Positions 17,255 through 29,164 are shown, numbered from the stretch's first letter. The stretch: DNA of 64,000 nucleotides from Methylobacterium sp. WL1 (GCF_008000895.1 NZ_CP042823.1:5602501-5666500); one strand, 5' to 3'. The notes: a model not told the origin generated them from the letters alone. Numbers and translations: made by a program.

Positions 17255-17379
17255 GGGCGACGTGATCGTGCGCGACCCCAGACCAGCTTGAAACGCGTCC
17301 GCAGTCGCGGCAACGCTCCCGCTCGGCCCGAACAGGCGCTGAGGAATGCCCGACGGCGATTTGGCCCCGGAGACGGTCG

Positions 17380-20703
<3,324 letters not shown>

Positions 20704-20710
20704 ACCGGTT

Positions 20711-21016
20711 CTAGGGCTCCTCAACCTCCGAAAGCGGATCGCCGGTCCAGGTGGTCGCGAAGGCGGCGAGCTGCCGGGCATCCGCGAAGGTGGCCACGCT
20801 CACGTCGCGCTCGGCCGGCACCGCCCCCGGATAGGGGGCGAGCAGGACCCGCACCCGGGCGAGGCGACCGCCCGGGGCGTTCGCGTCGATCCAGGCCTGC
20901 GCCTCGGGGGTGAGGCAATCCGGGCCATCGAGGGCGCGGGCGTCGGCGCGCAGCACGACCACGTAGGTGCCGAGGCTCGGATCGGCCTGCTGCACCGCCT
21001 TGACGATATCGATCAC
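20711..21016 (-). CDS. Conserved-looking hypothetical protein coupled to EthD-like gene
   Basis: 101 residues, no signal peptide or TM. It looks like a small soluble alpha/beta protein (TYVVVLRADARAL; ARVRVLLAPYPGAVP). It overlaps the EthD-like gene by 4 bp (ATGA), so the two are translationally coupled and probably work together. The last ten codons run up to the convergent histidine kinase stop (7 bp gap). I do not recognise the family. Confidence 0.7.
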   Translation of the reverse strand: MIDIVKAVQQADPSLGTYVVVLRADARALDGPDCLTPEAQAWIDANAPGGRLARVRVLLAPYPGAVPAERDVSVATFADARQLAAFATTWTGDPLSEVEEP

Positions 21017-21324
21017 GGGCTCTCCGCAAAGTCGTTGATCTGCACCTGGGCCTGCGCCGCGGTGAAGTTCGGGATGTCGGCGAAGATCTCCTCGCCGTGG
21101 GCCGCCACGGCCTTCTTGAACGCGTCGGCCGATTCGAAGGTCAGCAGCGCCATCACCTGGAACGGGGCCGGGCCGCCGTCGGGGGTGCCGGCACCCTTGA
21201 CCACCTTCGCTTCGTGGAGGCCCAGCGCCGACCAGCGCTCACGCACCAGCGGCATGTGGTGCCCGAGATAGTAGCTCATGTCGAAGTTCGGGCCGGTCGG
21301 ATACATCACGCTCACGAGGATCAT
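21013..21324 (-). CDS. EthD family (dimeric alpha-beta barrel) protein
   Basis: 103 residues matching the EthD/dimeric ferredoxin-like fold: VSVMYPTGPNFDMSYYLGHHMPL at the N-terminus, then PFQVMALLTFESADAFKKA and IPNFTAAQAQVQIND. EthD-like proteins assist degradation of ethers and other hydrophobic compounds, though the catalytic role is generally unknown. It is first in a two-gene operon. Its leader contains one copy of a 38-bp sequence that recurs 1,074 bp away beyond the toxin-antitoxin genes; its RBS (AGGAAGGAC) lies inside that repeat. Confidence 0.85.
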   Translation of the reverse strand: MILVSVMYPTGPNFDMSYYLGHHMPLVRERWSALGLHEAKVVKGAGTPDGGPAPFQVMALLTFESADAFKKAVAAHGEEIFADIPNFTAAQAQVQINDFAESP

Positions 21325-21328
21325 AGGG

Positions 21329-21366
21329 CGTCCTTCCTGTTGCGGCCCCCGTGTCGCCGGGGTGCC
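21329..21366. repeat. 38-bp direct repeat, copy 1
   Basis: Bases 21329-21366 are identical to 22403-22440 (begins CGTCCTTCCTGTTGCGG, ends CGCCGGGGTGCC). This copy sits directly in front of the EthD gene and supplies its RBS. The two copies bracket a 1,036-bp segment carrying the toxin-antitoxin pair. Confidence 0.95.
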
Positions 21367-21729
21367 GGTGGATCCGGGCGCATCATTCCGAGCGGGCGAT
21401 GCCGGCTGTCGGAAAACGATGATGCCGTGTTGACGGCTTAGAGCATGTTCCGACGACGTTGGCGCGGGTTCGGCTGAGAAAATGCGGTCCCCTCGAGCAC
21501 CCGGGCGAAATTCATCTGCCCGTGAACGGCTTTTGCTCCGAGAGCGACCGGATCATAAGCACGGTGCTATGATGCCGGCGAGGGCTTCGTATAAAGCGGT
21601 TGTCCCAAACGTCACGCCCGCTGCTGCATGGCCCGCGGTAAGTCCGGTCGCGACAGGCGCCCCGGCGAACGCGTCGAGCGTGAGGACAGGCCGGATCGCT
21701 GGCCCCCTTTTACACTGTTCGGGGATCGA
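21367..21729. other. Non-coding segment inside the repeat-bracketed island
   Basis: 363 bp without a supportable gene. Around 21439-21485 there is an imperfect inverted repeat (GAGCATGTTCC ... GAGAAAATGC) reminiscent of a degenerate alphaproteobacterial intergenic repeat. I see no transposase, integrase or tRNA fragment. Short open frames here have no RBS or family features. Confidence 0.5.
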
Positions 21730-22011
21730 TCACGCCGCCACGGCGAGGCGCACACCCAAGGCTTTCAGGACGCGCAGCAAGGTGTCCAGCGTCGGATTGC
21801 CATTGTCGCTGAAGGCTTTGTACAGCGCCTCGCGACTGATACCCGTCTCGCGGGCCAGCGCAGACATGCCGTGCGAGCGGGCAATCGTGTTCAACGCGCC
21901 CAGCAATTCCTCCGGAGTCCCGTCCTCGAGATAGGCATCGAGATAGGCTGCGATGTCGGCCGGGGTTCTCAGGACTTCGGCCGCATCCCAGGGCTTGGTC
22001 TCTATCGCCAT
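21730..22011 (-). CDS. HTH antitoxin of a RelE-type toxin-antitoxin module
   Basis: 93 residues starting MAIETKPWDAAEVLRTPADI, then a helix-turn-helix region (GMSALARETGISREALYKAF, about residues 48-67) and the typical ending NPTLDTLLRVLKALGVRL. It belongs to the 'putative addiction module antidote' family, which neutralises a RelE/ParE-like killer and autoregulates its operon by DNA binding. It starts 2 bp after the toxin stop; toxin-first order is normal for this subfamily. The module sits in a segment flanked by 38-bp direct repeats. Confidence 0.9.
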   Translation of the reverse strand: MAIETKPWDAAEVLRTPADIAAYLDAYLEDGTPEELLGALNTIARSHGMSALARETGISREALYKAFSDNGNPTLDTLLRVLKALGVRLAVAA

Positions 22012-22013
22012 TG

Positions 22014-22304
22014 TCAAACCTCCCGCGCCATAGTCTTGGCCCGTTCGATGTCCTGCGTCTGCGAGCCCTTGTCGCCACCGCACAGCAGGATCACGACGAC
22101 ATCACCGCGCAGAGTGTAATAAACTCGGTATCCCGGCCCGAAAGAGAACCGCAATTCGCTGACGCCATCGCCAACGGACTTGGCGTCGCCGAGGTTGCCC
22201 TGAGCGATACGGTCGATCCGCTTGGTGATCCGCGCCCGCGCCTGGACTTCCCGCAAAGCGTTCAGCCAAGCGATGAATTCGCCGGTGCGGCGCACTTGGA
22301 ACAT
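22014..22304 (-). CDS. RelE/ParE superfamily toxin (Gp49/HigB-like)
   Basis: 96 residues covering the complete fold: FQVRRTGEFIAWLNAL, then KRIDRIAQGNLGDAKSVGDG, ELRFSFGPGYRVYYTLRGD and a C-terminal VVILLCGGDKGSQTQDIERA. The LRFSFGPGYRVYY strand and the GGDKGSQ turn are diagnostic for the addiction-module killer family, thought to be ribosome-dependent mRNA interferases. It is first in the operon with its antitoxin directly downstream. The promoter must lie between 22305 and the right-hand repeat, an AT-richer stretch (AAAATGTCAACTATAATTC). Confidence 0.9.
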   Translation of the reverse strand: MFQVRRTGEFIAWLNALREVQARARITKRIDRIAQGNLGDAKSVGDGVSELRFSFGPGYRVYYTLRGDVVVILLCGGDKGSQTQDIERAKTMAREV

Positions 22305-22402
22305 GTTAGGTCTCGTAACCCAGAAAGCGGCAAAATGTCAACTATAATTCACATTCCGCCTCCTAGGATGCGTTCGAGATCCACGCGATTCTAGCGACCG
22401 TT

Positions 22403-22440
22403 CGTCCTTCCTGTTGCGGCCCCCGTGTCGCCGGGGTGCC
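22403..22440. repeat. 38-bp direct repeat, copy 2
   Basis: Exact copy of 21329-21366, located 9 bp downstream of the 3' end of the convergently read ndh-like gene. Identity stops abruptly on both sides. The copy in front of EthD has an evident function (RBS), so this one looks like the duplicate. Confidence 0.95.
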
Positions 22441-22449
22441 TGTGGGACA

Positions 22450-23787
22450 TCAATGCAGCTTTACCCGTGATTCGGTACGGCGGGTGAGCGCCCGGGCCAG
22501 GGCGTCGAGCGCCGTTTTGACGCTGCCGTGCAGGGCACGCTCGTGCATCTTGTAGAGCGAGCGGTACATCATCCGGGCGAACAGCCCGGCGATCAGCATG
22601 TTCTTACCCCGGACGAAGCCCATCAGGCTGCCCACCGTCGAGTATTCGCCGAGCGAGACCAGCGAGCCGAAATCCTTGTACTTGAACGGCTTCAGGGGCT
22701 TGCCGTCGATGTTGGCCTGGATCTGGCCGATCAGGTGGCTGGCCTGCTGATGGGCCGCCTGCGCCCGGGGGGGCACCGGCGTGTCCGAACCGGCCTCGAC
22801 CAGGTAGGCGCAGTCGCCCATCGCGAAGATGTCAGGGTCGCGGGTGGTCTGCAGGGTCGGGGCGACCACCAGCTGGTTGGTCCGGGTGGTCTCGAGCCCG
22901 CCGATGCCCTGCAGGAACGGCGGCGCCTTCACGCCGGCCGCCCAGACCACCAGCTCCGACGGGATGAAGGTGCCGTCGGCGAGCTGCACGCCGTCCGCGC
23001 GCACCTCGGTCACCCGCGCCTTCACGCGAACGTCCACCCCGATCTTGTGGAGGAGCTGCATCACCTCCACCGAAAGGCGCTGCGGCACCGCCGGCAGGAT
23101 CCGTTCGGCCGCCTCGACCAGGGTGATCCGGATGTCCTTGCCTGGGTCGATCCGGTCGAGGCCGGTGGCGACCACGTGGCGGAAGGTCCGGTGCAACTCG
23201 GCGGCGAGTTCGGTGCCGGTGGCCCCGGCCCCGATCACCGTGACATGGAGCTGGCCGGGCCGGACGGGGCCGGCCTGGGTGTGGGCCCGCAGGGACGCGT
23301 TGACCAGGCGCTGGTGGAAGCGCACCGCCTGGTCCTGGGTGTCCAGCGCGATGGCGTGCTCGGCGACGCCCGGCGTCCCGAAATCGTTGGTGGTCGAGCC
23401 CACCGCCATCACCAGCGTGTCGTAGGGCACCGACCGCTCCGGCGTGACCTCGCGGCCCTCGGGATCGTGGCTCGCGGCGAGCCGGATCGTGCGCGCCTCC
23501 CGGTCGAGCCCGGTCATGCTGCCGATCCGGTATCGGAACCCGTGCTTGTGGGCGTGGTGCAGGTAATCGACCGCATGGTGGCCGATATCGAGGCTGCCGG
23601 CCGCGACCTCGTGGAGCAGTGGCTTCCAGATATGCGTGCGGGCGCGGTCGACCAGGGTGACGTGCGCACGCTTGCCGCGTCCCAGCTTGTCGCCGAGCTT
23701 CGTCACCAACTGGAGCCCGGCGGCCCCGCCGCCGACCACGACGACGCGATGCAGGCCGGACTCGTTCTCGTCGGGTACCATCGACAC
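22450..23787 (-). CDS. ndh: Type II NADH dehydrogenase (NDH-2), FAD-dependent
   Basis: 445 residues. The N-terminal FAD-binding motif VVVVGGGAAGLQL (residues 13-25), the IWKPLLHEVAAGSLD quinone-site region, a second dinucleotide motif VIGAGATGTELAAEL, and the FAD-binding MGDCAYL all match NDH-2. A C-terminal amphipathic region (SLMGFVRGKNMLIAGLFARMMYRSLYKMHERAL) fits the monotopic membrane anchor. It transfers electrons from NADH to quinone without proton pumping. Monocistronic. Confident at family level; specificity for NADH over NADPH is by homology. Confidence 0.9.
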   Translation of the reverse strand: MSMVPDENESGLHRVVVVGGGAAGLQLVTKLGDKLGRGKRAHVTLVDRARTHIWKPLLHEVAAGSLDIGHHAVDYLHHAHKHGFRYRIGSMTGLDREARTIRLAASHDPEGREVTPERSVPYDTLVMAVGSTTNDFGTPGVAEHAIALDTQDQAVRFHQRLVNASLRAHTQAGPVRPGQLHVTVIGAGATGTELAAELHRTFRHVVATGLDRIDPGKDIRITLVEAAERILPAVPQRLSVEVMQLLHKIGVDVRVKARVTEVRADGVQLADGTFIPSELVVWAAGVKAPPFLQGIGGLETTRTNQLVVAPTLQTTRDPDIFAMGDCAYLVEAGSDTPVPPRAQAAHQQASHLIGQIQANIDGKPLKPFKYKDFGSLVSLGEYSTVGSLMGFVRGKNMLIAGLFARMMYRSLYKMHERALHGSVKTALDALARALTRRTESRVKLH

Positions 23788-23904
23788 CCTTTCTCCCCAC
23801 GGGTCGGGATTGACGCCCCGGCCGGATTAAACGCCTCGGAGGTCCGCTTGCCACATCTGCCGGCCGAGCGCACGCGTGACCAGAGCACGCGCGGGCGTCG
23901 CCGG

Positions 23905-24552
23905 TCAGGCGGCGGGGGCGCCGGGCTGGCGCAGGGGATGCGCCTCGACGACCGCCGGCAGGGCGAGGCAGGCCTCGGCGATCCGGGTGACCGTCGGGTA
24001 GGCGGCCGTGTCGATCCCGAAAATGCCGGTCCCGACCCAGAGGCTGACGAGGCACAGGTCGGCATGGCTCACCGCGTCGCCCTGGCAGAAGCGGCCGGTG
24101 CCAGGCTCGGTGGAGAGCCGGGTTTCGAGGGTCGTCAGGCCGGTCTCGAACGCGTTGCGCAGGAAGGCCAGCATCCGCTCCCGGGGCAGCCCGTACTCCT
24201 CCATCAGGAACGTGCGGACGCGGGGCACGTAAAGCGGGTGGGTGTCGCAGGCCACGACCTGGGCGAGGGAGCGTGCCCGGGCCCGCGCCCGCGGCTCGTC
24301 CGGCAGCAGGCGAACGCCGCCCCGCGTCTCCTCCAGGTAATCGAGGATCGCCAGGGACTGGGTCAGCGGCGGCCCGTCGCCGTCGAACAGGGCCGGCACC
24401 GCACCTTGCGGGTTGATCCTGCGGAACTCGGGCTTGTGCTGGTCGCCGGCATCGAGGTCGATGAAGGTCTCCTCGTAGGCGAGGCCCTTCAGCTTCAGGG
24501 CGATCCGGACCCGGAAGGCGGCGGCGGAGCGCCAGTTGCCGTACATGTGCAT
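23905..24552 (-). CDS. maiA: Maleylacetoacetate isomerase (zeta-class glutathione S-transferase)
   Basis: 215 residues from MHMYGNWRSAAAFRVRIAL; the SAAAFR Ser/Arg signature is the zeta-class catalytic motif, and NPQGAVPALFDGDGPPLTQSLAILDYLEE is the glutathione-binding half. The C-terminal helical domain includes VACDTHPLYVPRVR. The enzyme isomerises maleylacetoacetate to fumarylacetoacetate in tyrosine/homogentisate breakdown; no hmgA or fahA is adjacent, so it could serve another small substrate. An in-frame extension to 24594 exists but lacks family similarity. Confidence 0.88.
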   Translation of the reverse strand: MHMYGNWRSAAAFRVRIALKLKGLAYEETFIDLDAGDQHKPEFRRINPQGAVPALFDGDGPPLTQSLAILDYLEETRGGVRLLPDEPRARARARSLAQVVACDTHPLYVPRVRTFLMEEYGLPRERMLAFLRNAFETGLTTLETRLSTEPGTGRFCQGDAVSHADLCLVSLWVGTGIFGIDTAAYPTVTRIAEACLALPAVVEAHPLRQPGAPAA

Positions 24553-24710
24553 GGGATGGGTTCCGAAGCGCGGTGTCCTCGCCGCGCAAGACACGCGAAG
24601 ACACCGCGATTCGTTGCCAACGGCAAGTCGCGACGACCGGGACGGGTCGACGCCGCGTCGTTACAGCACCGATCGCACGGCGCTAGACCCCCTCGGCGGC
24701 AGGGCTTCCG

Positions 24711-25649
24711 CTACGTACGCGGATCCTGCTGTCCACCGACCGATGCGAGCAGCGATGCGGCAGCCTTTCGCTTGCCTTTGCCTTTGCCCTTGACCTTGTG
24801 CGGATAAGGCAAGCTGTCGCGATAGGGCAGCGTGACGGGAATTTTTGACGTGTCGTCGGCGGCCACGTCGCGCGATCCCACCGGAGCGGGCCGCATCTCG
24901 TCGTGTCGTGGCAGCGCCGGACGCACGATGTCATGTCCGGCGACACACCACCTGGCCGCCGCCGCGGCGTGGATCCGGGCGGTGTGCAGGACCGGCACCG
25001 CGTTCGGCTTGTTGAAGGCCAGGTCGATCTCCGGCGAGGCGACGACGATTCCATCGACGTTCTGCGCTTCGAAGTCAGCGATGATCTGGTTGTAGGTTTC
25101 GAGTTCGAGCGCGGTGCACTCGCCGTTGTAGATCCGATTGCAGACTGAATAGTCTATGTTGACCCACAGTTTTTGGCTGGGGAGCACCACATCCACGCCG
25201 TGCGATCCGTCGATCAGAGCCCCGTAGTAGGATTGGCTCATCGTCACCGAGGTCCCGATGAAGCCGACTTTCTTAAGGGACATGCGCCGGATCTCCTCGA
25301 CCAAGGCGTCCCGCCTGTGCAGCACAGGAACGCCAAGATGAATCGCTTCCCGTTCGAGAACGCAGTGAAGGGTGTCGCTGGTGATCATCAACCCATCGAC
25401 GCCCTCCAGAAGAAGATAGGTGACCGCCTCCTCGACCTGATGCGCGATTGCGGGCCAGCCGTCTTGTGAGAGGAGATGAACGATCGTATCCGGATCGAGA
25501 CTCCACGTGGAAAGATTTGCGGCGGAGCGATTGCGAGTCAGATCCAGAACTTCACGATTGACGAGATTGTGATGTCTGAGCGTCGAATGGCGGCTCAATC
25601 CACCAAGGATACCCAACTTTCGAGAGACGGAAATCATCTTGCGCTCCAC
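24711..25649 (-). CDS. Aspartate/glutamate racemase-like protein lacking both catalytic cysteines
   Basis: 312 residues. The N-terminus LGILGGLSRHST and the DTLH and RIHAAAAARW segments align with Asp/Glu racemases. The first catalytic motif, normally CNTxH, reads SDTLH (GLMITSDTLHCVLE), and the second, normally GCTE, reads ASPE (IVVASPEIDLAF), so both cysteines of the two-base mechanism are replaced by Ser. A non-homologous C-terminal extension of about 60 residues ends in a KVKGKGKGKRK basic repeat. Racemase activity is therefore doubtful; a binding or altered catalytic role, or a decaying gene, is possible. Met5 is an alternative start. Confidence 0.78.
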   Translation of the reverse strand: MERKMISVSRKLGILGGLSRHSTLRHHNLVNREVLDLTRNRSAANLSTWSLDPDTIVHLLSQDGWPAIAHQVEEAVTYLLLEGVDGLMITSDTLHCVLEREAIHLGVPVLHRRDALVEEIRRMSLKKVGFIGTSVTMSQSYYGALIDGSHGVDVVLPSQKLWVNIDYSVCNRIYNGECTALELETYNQIIADFEAQNVDGIVVASPEIDLAFNKPNAVPVLHTARIHAAAAARWCVAGHDIVRPALPRHDEMRPAPVGSRDVAADDTSKIPVTLPYRDSLPYPHKVKGKGKGKRKAAASLLASVGGQQDPRT

Positions 25650-26492
25650 GATTCCGCGTCATGACGATGTGTCCGCCATCCAGGAAATCTTCTGCCTGGA
25701 TGCGCTGGAACATGTGCGGAGCATCGCCTGTTCTATGCTGAGTTTCGGGCCATGCCAATGATTTGCGAAAGAGCGCCTGGACGCGAAGAGAATCGATGTC
25801 CGCACCTGGACGCTGTCCGTACAGGCTCGATGAATCGGATTGCGGAACGGAAGCCTCGATTCGATTCGCGCGCAAACTCCTTCTCGAAGTGTCGTTGCGA
25901 AGCCGGGATGGGATCTCGGCTCCTGTGTCGGCGCGCGAAAGACTGTCTATCGTGTCAGCCCGCGACAAGCCGTAACGAACTATAACGCTCCGGCTTGACC
26001 ACAGTGGTCTTGATGGAAGAAAAGTCAAAGGCTTTGTGGCCCTTATTTCATTTATTTATAATGATACAAAGATAAGTTGCATCGAAGGTGGCATGTTGCT
26101 TGTATAGGTGGTGCGGTGGCGAGACAGTTTTGAGTCTATTCCAGCGCATCAGTCTAAGACGTTCGTCATCGAAATCTGCGATCCCGGTGCCTCTCAAGAT
26201 TCTGTGATTGAAGCTGTGCCCCTCACTTGGCTAGAATAGTTTCGTTCTAATCAGATCATCCCGTGACCTGGCGATCCTTGGTTGAGGTGCTGGGGTGCGC
26301 GCGATCCGTTTGCCGCGGGGGCGCCTGTCGAGGCGCACGCGACGAAACAGCCGGGTCGAGCGGCGCGAGCGGGCCTGCCATGCCGGGCGTGGTTTCCGCT
26401 CCAGGCGGGCTCGGCTGGAGCGGCAGCCCGAGGGGGGCGACAATTCCGGGCCGGCAGCCCATATCGGATGCCCATCCCGGAGAGCCCTCACG
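25650..26492. other. Gene-poor, partly AT-rich intergenic region
   Basis: 843 bp with no supportable gene. The stretch 25985-26260 is clearly AT-richer than the rest of the window, with an AT core at about 26041-26077 (ATTTATTTATAATGATAC). An inverted repeat TAGAA-N8-TTCTA lies at 26232-26249. Open frames on both strands lack RBS and family features. It may be a remnant of acquired DNA together with the racemase-like gene, or hold promoters for it and for moaB. Confidence 0.5.
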
Positions 26493-27050
26493 ATGGCCGA
26501 TCAGTCCGACTCACGCTGCTTCATCCCGTTGGGGATCGCGGTGCTCACCGTCTCGGATACCCGCCGGATCGCCGACGACCGCTCGGGCGACACGCTGAGC
26601 CAGCGCCTCACGGAGGCCGGGCACCGGCTCGCCGCCCGGGCCATCGTACCGGACGAGATCCCGGCGATCCGCGCGCAGGTGGAGGCTTGGCTGCGCGAGC
26701 CGGCGGTCGACGTGGTGATCACCACCGGCGGCACCGGTTTCACCGGGCGCGACGTGACCCCGGAGGCCCTGGAGCCGCTGTTCGAGAAGCGGATGGACGG
26801 TTTTTCCGCGGTGTTCCACCGGATCTCGTACGACAAGATCGGCACCTCGACCCTGCAATCCCGGGCCACCGCCGGAGTCGCGCAGGCGACCTACCTGTTC
26901 GTGCTGCCGGGCTCGCCCGGGGCCTGCCGGGACGCCTGGGACGGCATCCTGGCGCAGCAGCTCGATTACCGGCACCGCCCCTGCAACTTCGTCGAGATCA
27001 TGCCGCGGCTCGACGAGCACCTGCGGCGGGGCGCCAGCATCACGGCGTGA
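26493..27050 (+). CDS. moaB: Molybdenum cofactor biosynthesis protein MoaB
   Basis: 185 residues from the ATG at 26493. It has the MogA/MoaB fold with the MPT-binding TTGGTGFTGRDVTPEAL motif and GTSTLQSRATAG, LPGSPGACRDAWD, characteristic of MoaB. It adenylylates molybdopterin in Moco synthesis in organisms using MoaB instead of MogA. The frame extends upstream to 26295 but that part is not MoaB-like. It converges with, and overlaps by 11 bp, the amino-acid permease gene. Confidence 0.92.
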   Translation: MADQSDSRCFIPLGIAVLTVSDTRRIADDRSGDTLSQRLTEAGHRLAARAIVPDEIPAIRAQVEAWLREPAVDVVITTGGTGFTGRDVTPEALEPLFEKRMDGFSAVFHRISYDKIGTSTLQSRATAGVAQATYLFVLPGSPGACRDAWDGILAQQLDYRHRPCNFVEIMPRLDEHLRRGASITA

Positions 27051-28494
27051 CCGCGTTGCCTTCCTTGCGGCGCAGGACCGAGTGCCTGCGGCCGTAGAAG
27101 AAGTAGACCACGAGCCCGATCCCCATCCAGATCACCAGGCGCAGCCAGGTGTCCAGGGGCAGCCCGGCCATCAGCAGCAGACAGAACAGGATGCCGAGGA
27201 TCGGCACCACCGGCACGGCGGGGGCCCGGAACGGCCGCTTCATGTGCCGGTCGGTCCGCCGCAGGTAGATCACCGAGCCGCAGACCAGGATGAACGCGGC
27301 CAGCGTCCCGATGCTGACCATCTCGCCCAGGATGTTGATCGGGAACAGCGCCGCCACGAGGGCGACCACGGCTCCGATCAGCGCCTGGCTGCGATACGGG
27401 GTCTGGTAGGTCGGGTGGACGTGGGCGAACAGCTTCGGCAGCAGCCCGTCATTGGCCATGGTGAAGAAGATCCGGCTCTGACCGTAGAGCAGCACCAGGA
27501 TCACCGTGGTCAGGCCGGTGAGCGCCCCGAGCTTGATCAGCAGGGCGAACCAGCCGATGCCGATCACGTCGACGCCCTTGGCGATCGGGTCTGGGACGTT
27601 CAACTCCTTGTAGGGCACCAGCCCGGTGAGGACCGCGGCCACCAGCACGTACAGGATCGTGCAGACGATCAGCGAGCCGAGGATGCCGATCGGCATGTCC
27701 TTCTGCGGCTTGCGCGCCTCCTGGGCGGCCGTGGACACCGCGTCGAAGCCGATGAAGGCGAAGAACACCACGCCCGCGCCGCGCAGGATGCCGCTGTAGC
27801 CGTACTCCCCGAAGGTACCCGCGTTGGGCGGGATCAGCGGGCTCCAGTGGGCGGTGTCGACATGGCCCCAGCCGAGCGCGATGAAGGCCACCACCACGGT
27901 GAGCTTCACGGCCACCATGATGTTGTTGAACCGCGCCGATTCCTTGGTGCCGCGCATCAGCAGGATCGTGATCAGCGCCACGATCGCCACCGCCGGCAGG
28001 TTGAACAGGGCGGTGCCGCCGCCGTCGATCGCCGTGCCAGGCGCGTGCGCGAACCGGGCCGGGATCACGAGGCCGACGTCCTTCAGGAGGCTCGTGACGT
28101 AGCCCGACCAGCCCACCGCCACCGTGGCCGCGCCCATGGCGTATTCGAGGATCAGGTCCCAGCCGATCAGCCAGGCGAAGAACTCGCCGAGCGTGGCGTA
28201 GGTGTAGGTGTAGCTCGATCCCGCCACCGGGATCAGCGCGGCCATCTCGGAGTAGCACAGGCCGACGAACGCGCAGGCGATGCCGCCGAGCACGAAGGAC
28301 AGCATGATGCCCGGCCCGGCATATTGGGCCGCCGCCGTGCCGGTGAGCACGAAGATGCCGGCGCCGATGATCGCGCCGATGCCCATCGCGGTGATCGACA
28401 GCGCCCCGAGCGATTTCGAGAGCTGCTGCTCGCCCTCGCCGCTCTCCAGGATGTCGTCGACGGACTTCCGCCCCATCAGGCCCGAGGAGTCCAT
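27040..28494 (-). CDS. APC-superfamily amino-acid permease (cationic amino-acid transporter type)
   Basis: 484 residues from the ATG at 28494, preceded by GGGAGGG seven bases upstream. About twelve to fourteen TM segments start at residue 30 with the APC signature ALSITAMGIGAIIGAGIFVLTGTAA; FIGFDAVSTAAQEARKPQKDMP is the conserved loop of the CAT/YfnA subgroup. It is probably an H+-coupled amino-acid importer or exchanger. The C-terminus overlaps the convergent moaB end by 11 bp. The frame is open far upstream into the glycosyltransferase-like gene, which is shadow. The substrate cannot be read from sequence. Confidence 0.9.
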   Translation of the reverse strand: MDSSGLMGRKSVDDILESGEGEQQLSKSLGALSITAMGIGAIIGAGIFVLTGTAAAQYAGPGIMLSFVLGGIACAFVGLCYSEMAALIPVAGSSYTYTYATLGEFFAWLIGWDLILEYAMGAATVAVGWSGYVTSLLKDVGLVIPARFAHAPGTAIDGGGTALFNLPAVAIVALITILLMRGTKESARFNNIMVAVKLTVVVAFIALGWGHVDTAHWSPLIPPNAGTFGEYGYSGILRGAGVVFFAFIGFDAVSTAAQEARKPQKDMPIGILGSLIVCTILYVLVAAVLTGLVPYKELNVPDPIAKGVDVIGIGWFALLIKLGALTGLTTVILVLLYGQSRIFFTMANDGLLPKLFAHVHPTYQTPYRSQALIGAVVALVAALFPINILGEMVSIGTLAAFILVCGSVIYLRRTDRHMKRPFRAPAVPVVPILGILFCLLLMAGLPLDTWLRLVIWMGIGLVVYFFYGRRHSVLRRKEGNAVTP

Positions 28495-28633
28495 CTTCGC
28501 ATCCCTCCCGGCGGCGCGAAGTGGATCCGGATGCGCCGGCAAACACTTATTCAGCAAGTTTTCTGCTGTCGCGCCAGGAGTTTTCCAAAACTTTCCGCCA
28601 ATAACGATAAGTCGAGCTGCGACATTCTGTCGA

Positions 28634-29164
28634 TCAGGGCCGGTCGATGCGGGCGATGAGCGGCCGGACCTTGAGGCGGGGTGCGAATGCCGCGCCGGCC
28701 CGCAGCGCCTCGCGCCGCACCACGTCGCCGGCCCGGGCCTGCCGGGCGCCCATGAGCGCGTCGAGCCGGCCGACGACCCGGCCGGTCCAACCCGAGGCGG
28801 GGCGGTGGAGGCGGCCGAGGCCGGTCTCCGGCCGGGCGGTGCCGATGAAGCGGTCGAGGGTGCGGATCCAGCCTTCGGCCGGAACGTCCCCGGCTTCCAG
28901 GCACAGCACCCAATCCCGTCGCGCCTGCGCGGCCCCGGCCCCATAGGGATCCCTGCCCCGGTGGAGCACCAGGGCTGCCCCGGTCGCGTCCGCGATGGCT
29001 TCCGCCGCGTCGCTCTCCCGGCCGGTCACGATCACGGCGTCGCCGACCAGACCGCCGGCCACGCCCGACACCAACACGCTGAGCGTGTCGGCGAGGCGAT
29101 CGATCGCGTCCGGATCGGCCGGGTCGGCCAGGTAGGTCACCGCGGAGAGCATCTGCGCGCCCAT
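28634..29164 (-). CDS. Small glycosyltransferase-like protein
   Basis: 176 residues with a GT-A-like core: GDAVIVTGRES, the DATGAALVLHRG strand, and WVLCLEAGDVPAEGWI, where the usual 'DADD' region of family 2 transferases is replaced by EAGD. It is shorter than typical GT2 enzymes and has no TM. The same composition is seen in alphaproteobacterial proteins annotated as glycosyl transferase near moaB, so I regard the call as plausible but not proven. It faces the radical SAM gene across about 100 bp containing the parS site. Confidence 0.65.
   Translation of the reverse strand: MGAQMLSAVTYLADPADPDAIDRLADTLSVLVSGVAGGLVGDAVIVTGRESDAAEAIADATGAALVLHRGRDPYGAGAAQARRDWVLCLEAGDVPAEGWIRTLDRFIGTARPETGLGRLHRPASGWTGRVVGRLDALMGARQARAGDVVRREALRAGAAFAPRLKVRPLIARIDRP

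Noticed and set aside
25552..26028. 158-codon frame on the - strand
   Set aside because: Overlaps the start of the racemase-like gene, has no RBS, and shows no hydrophobic or family pattern.
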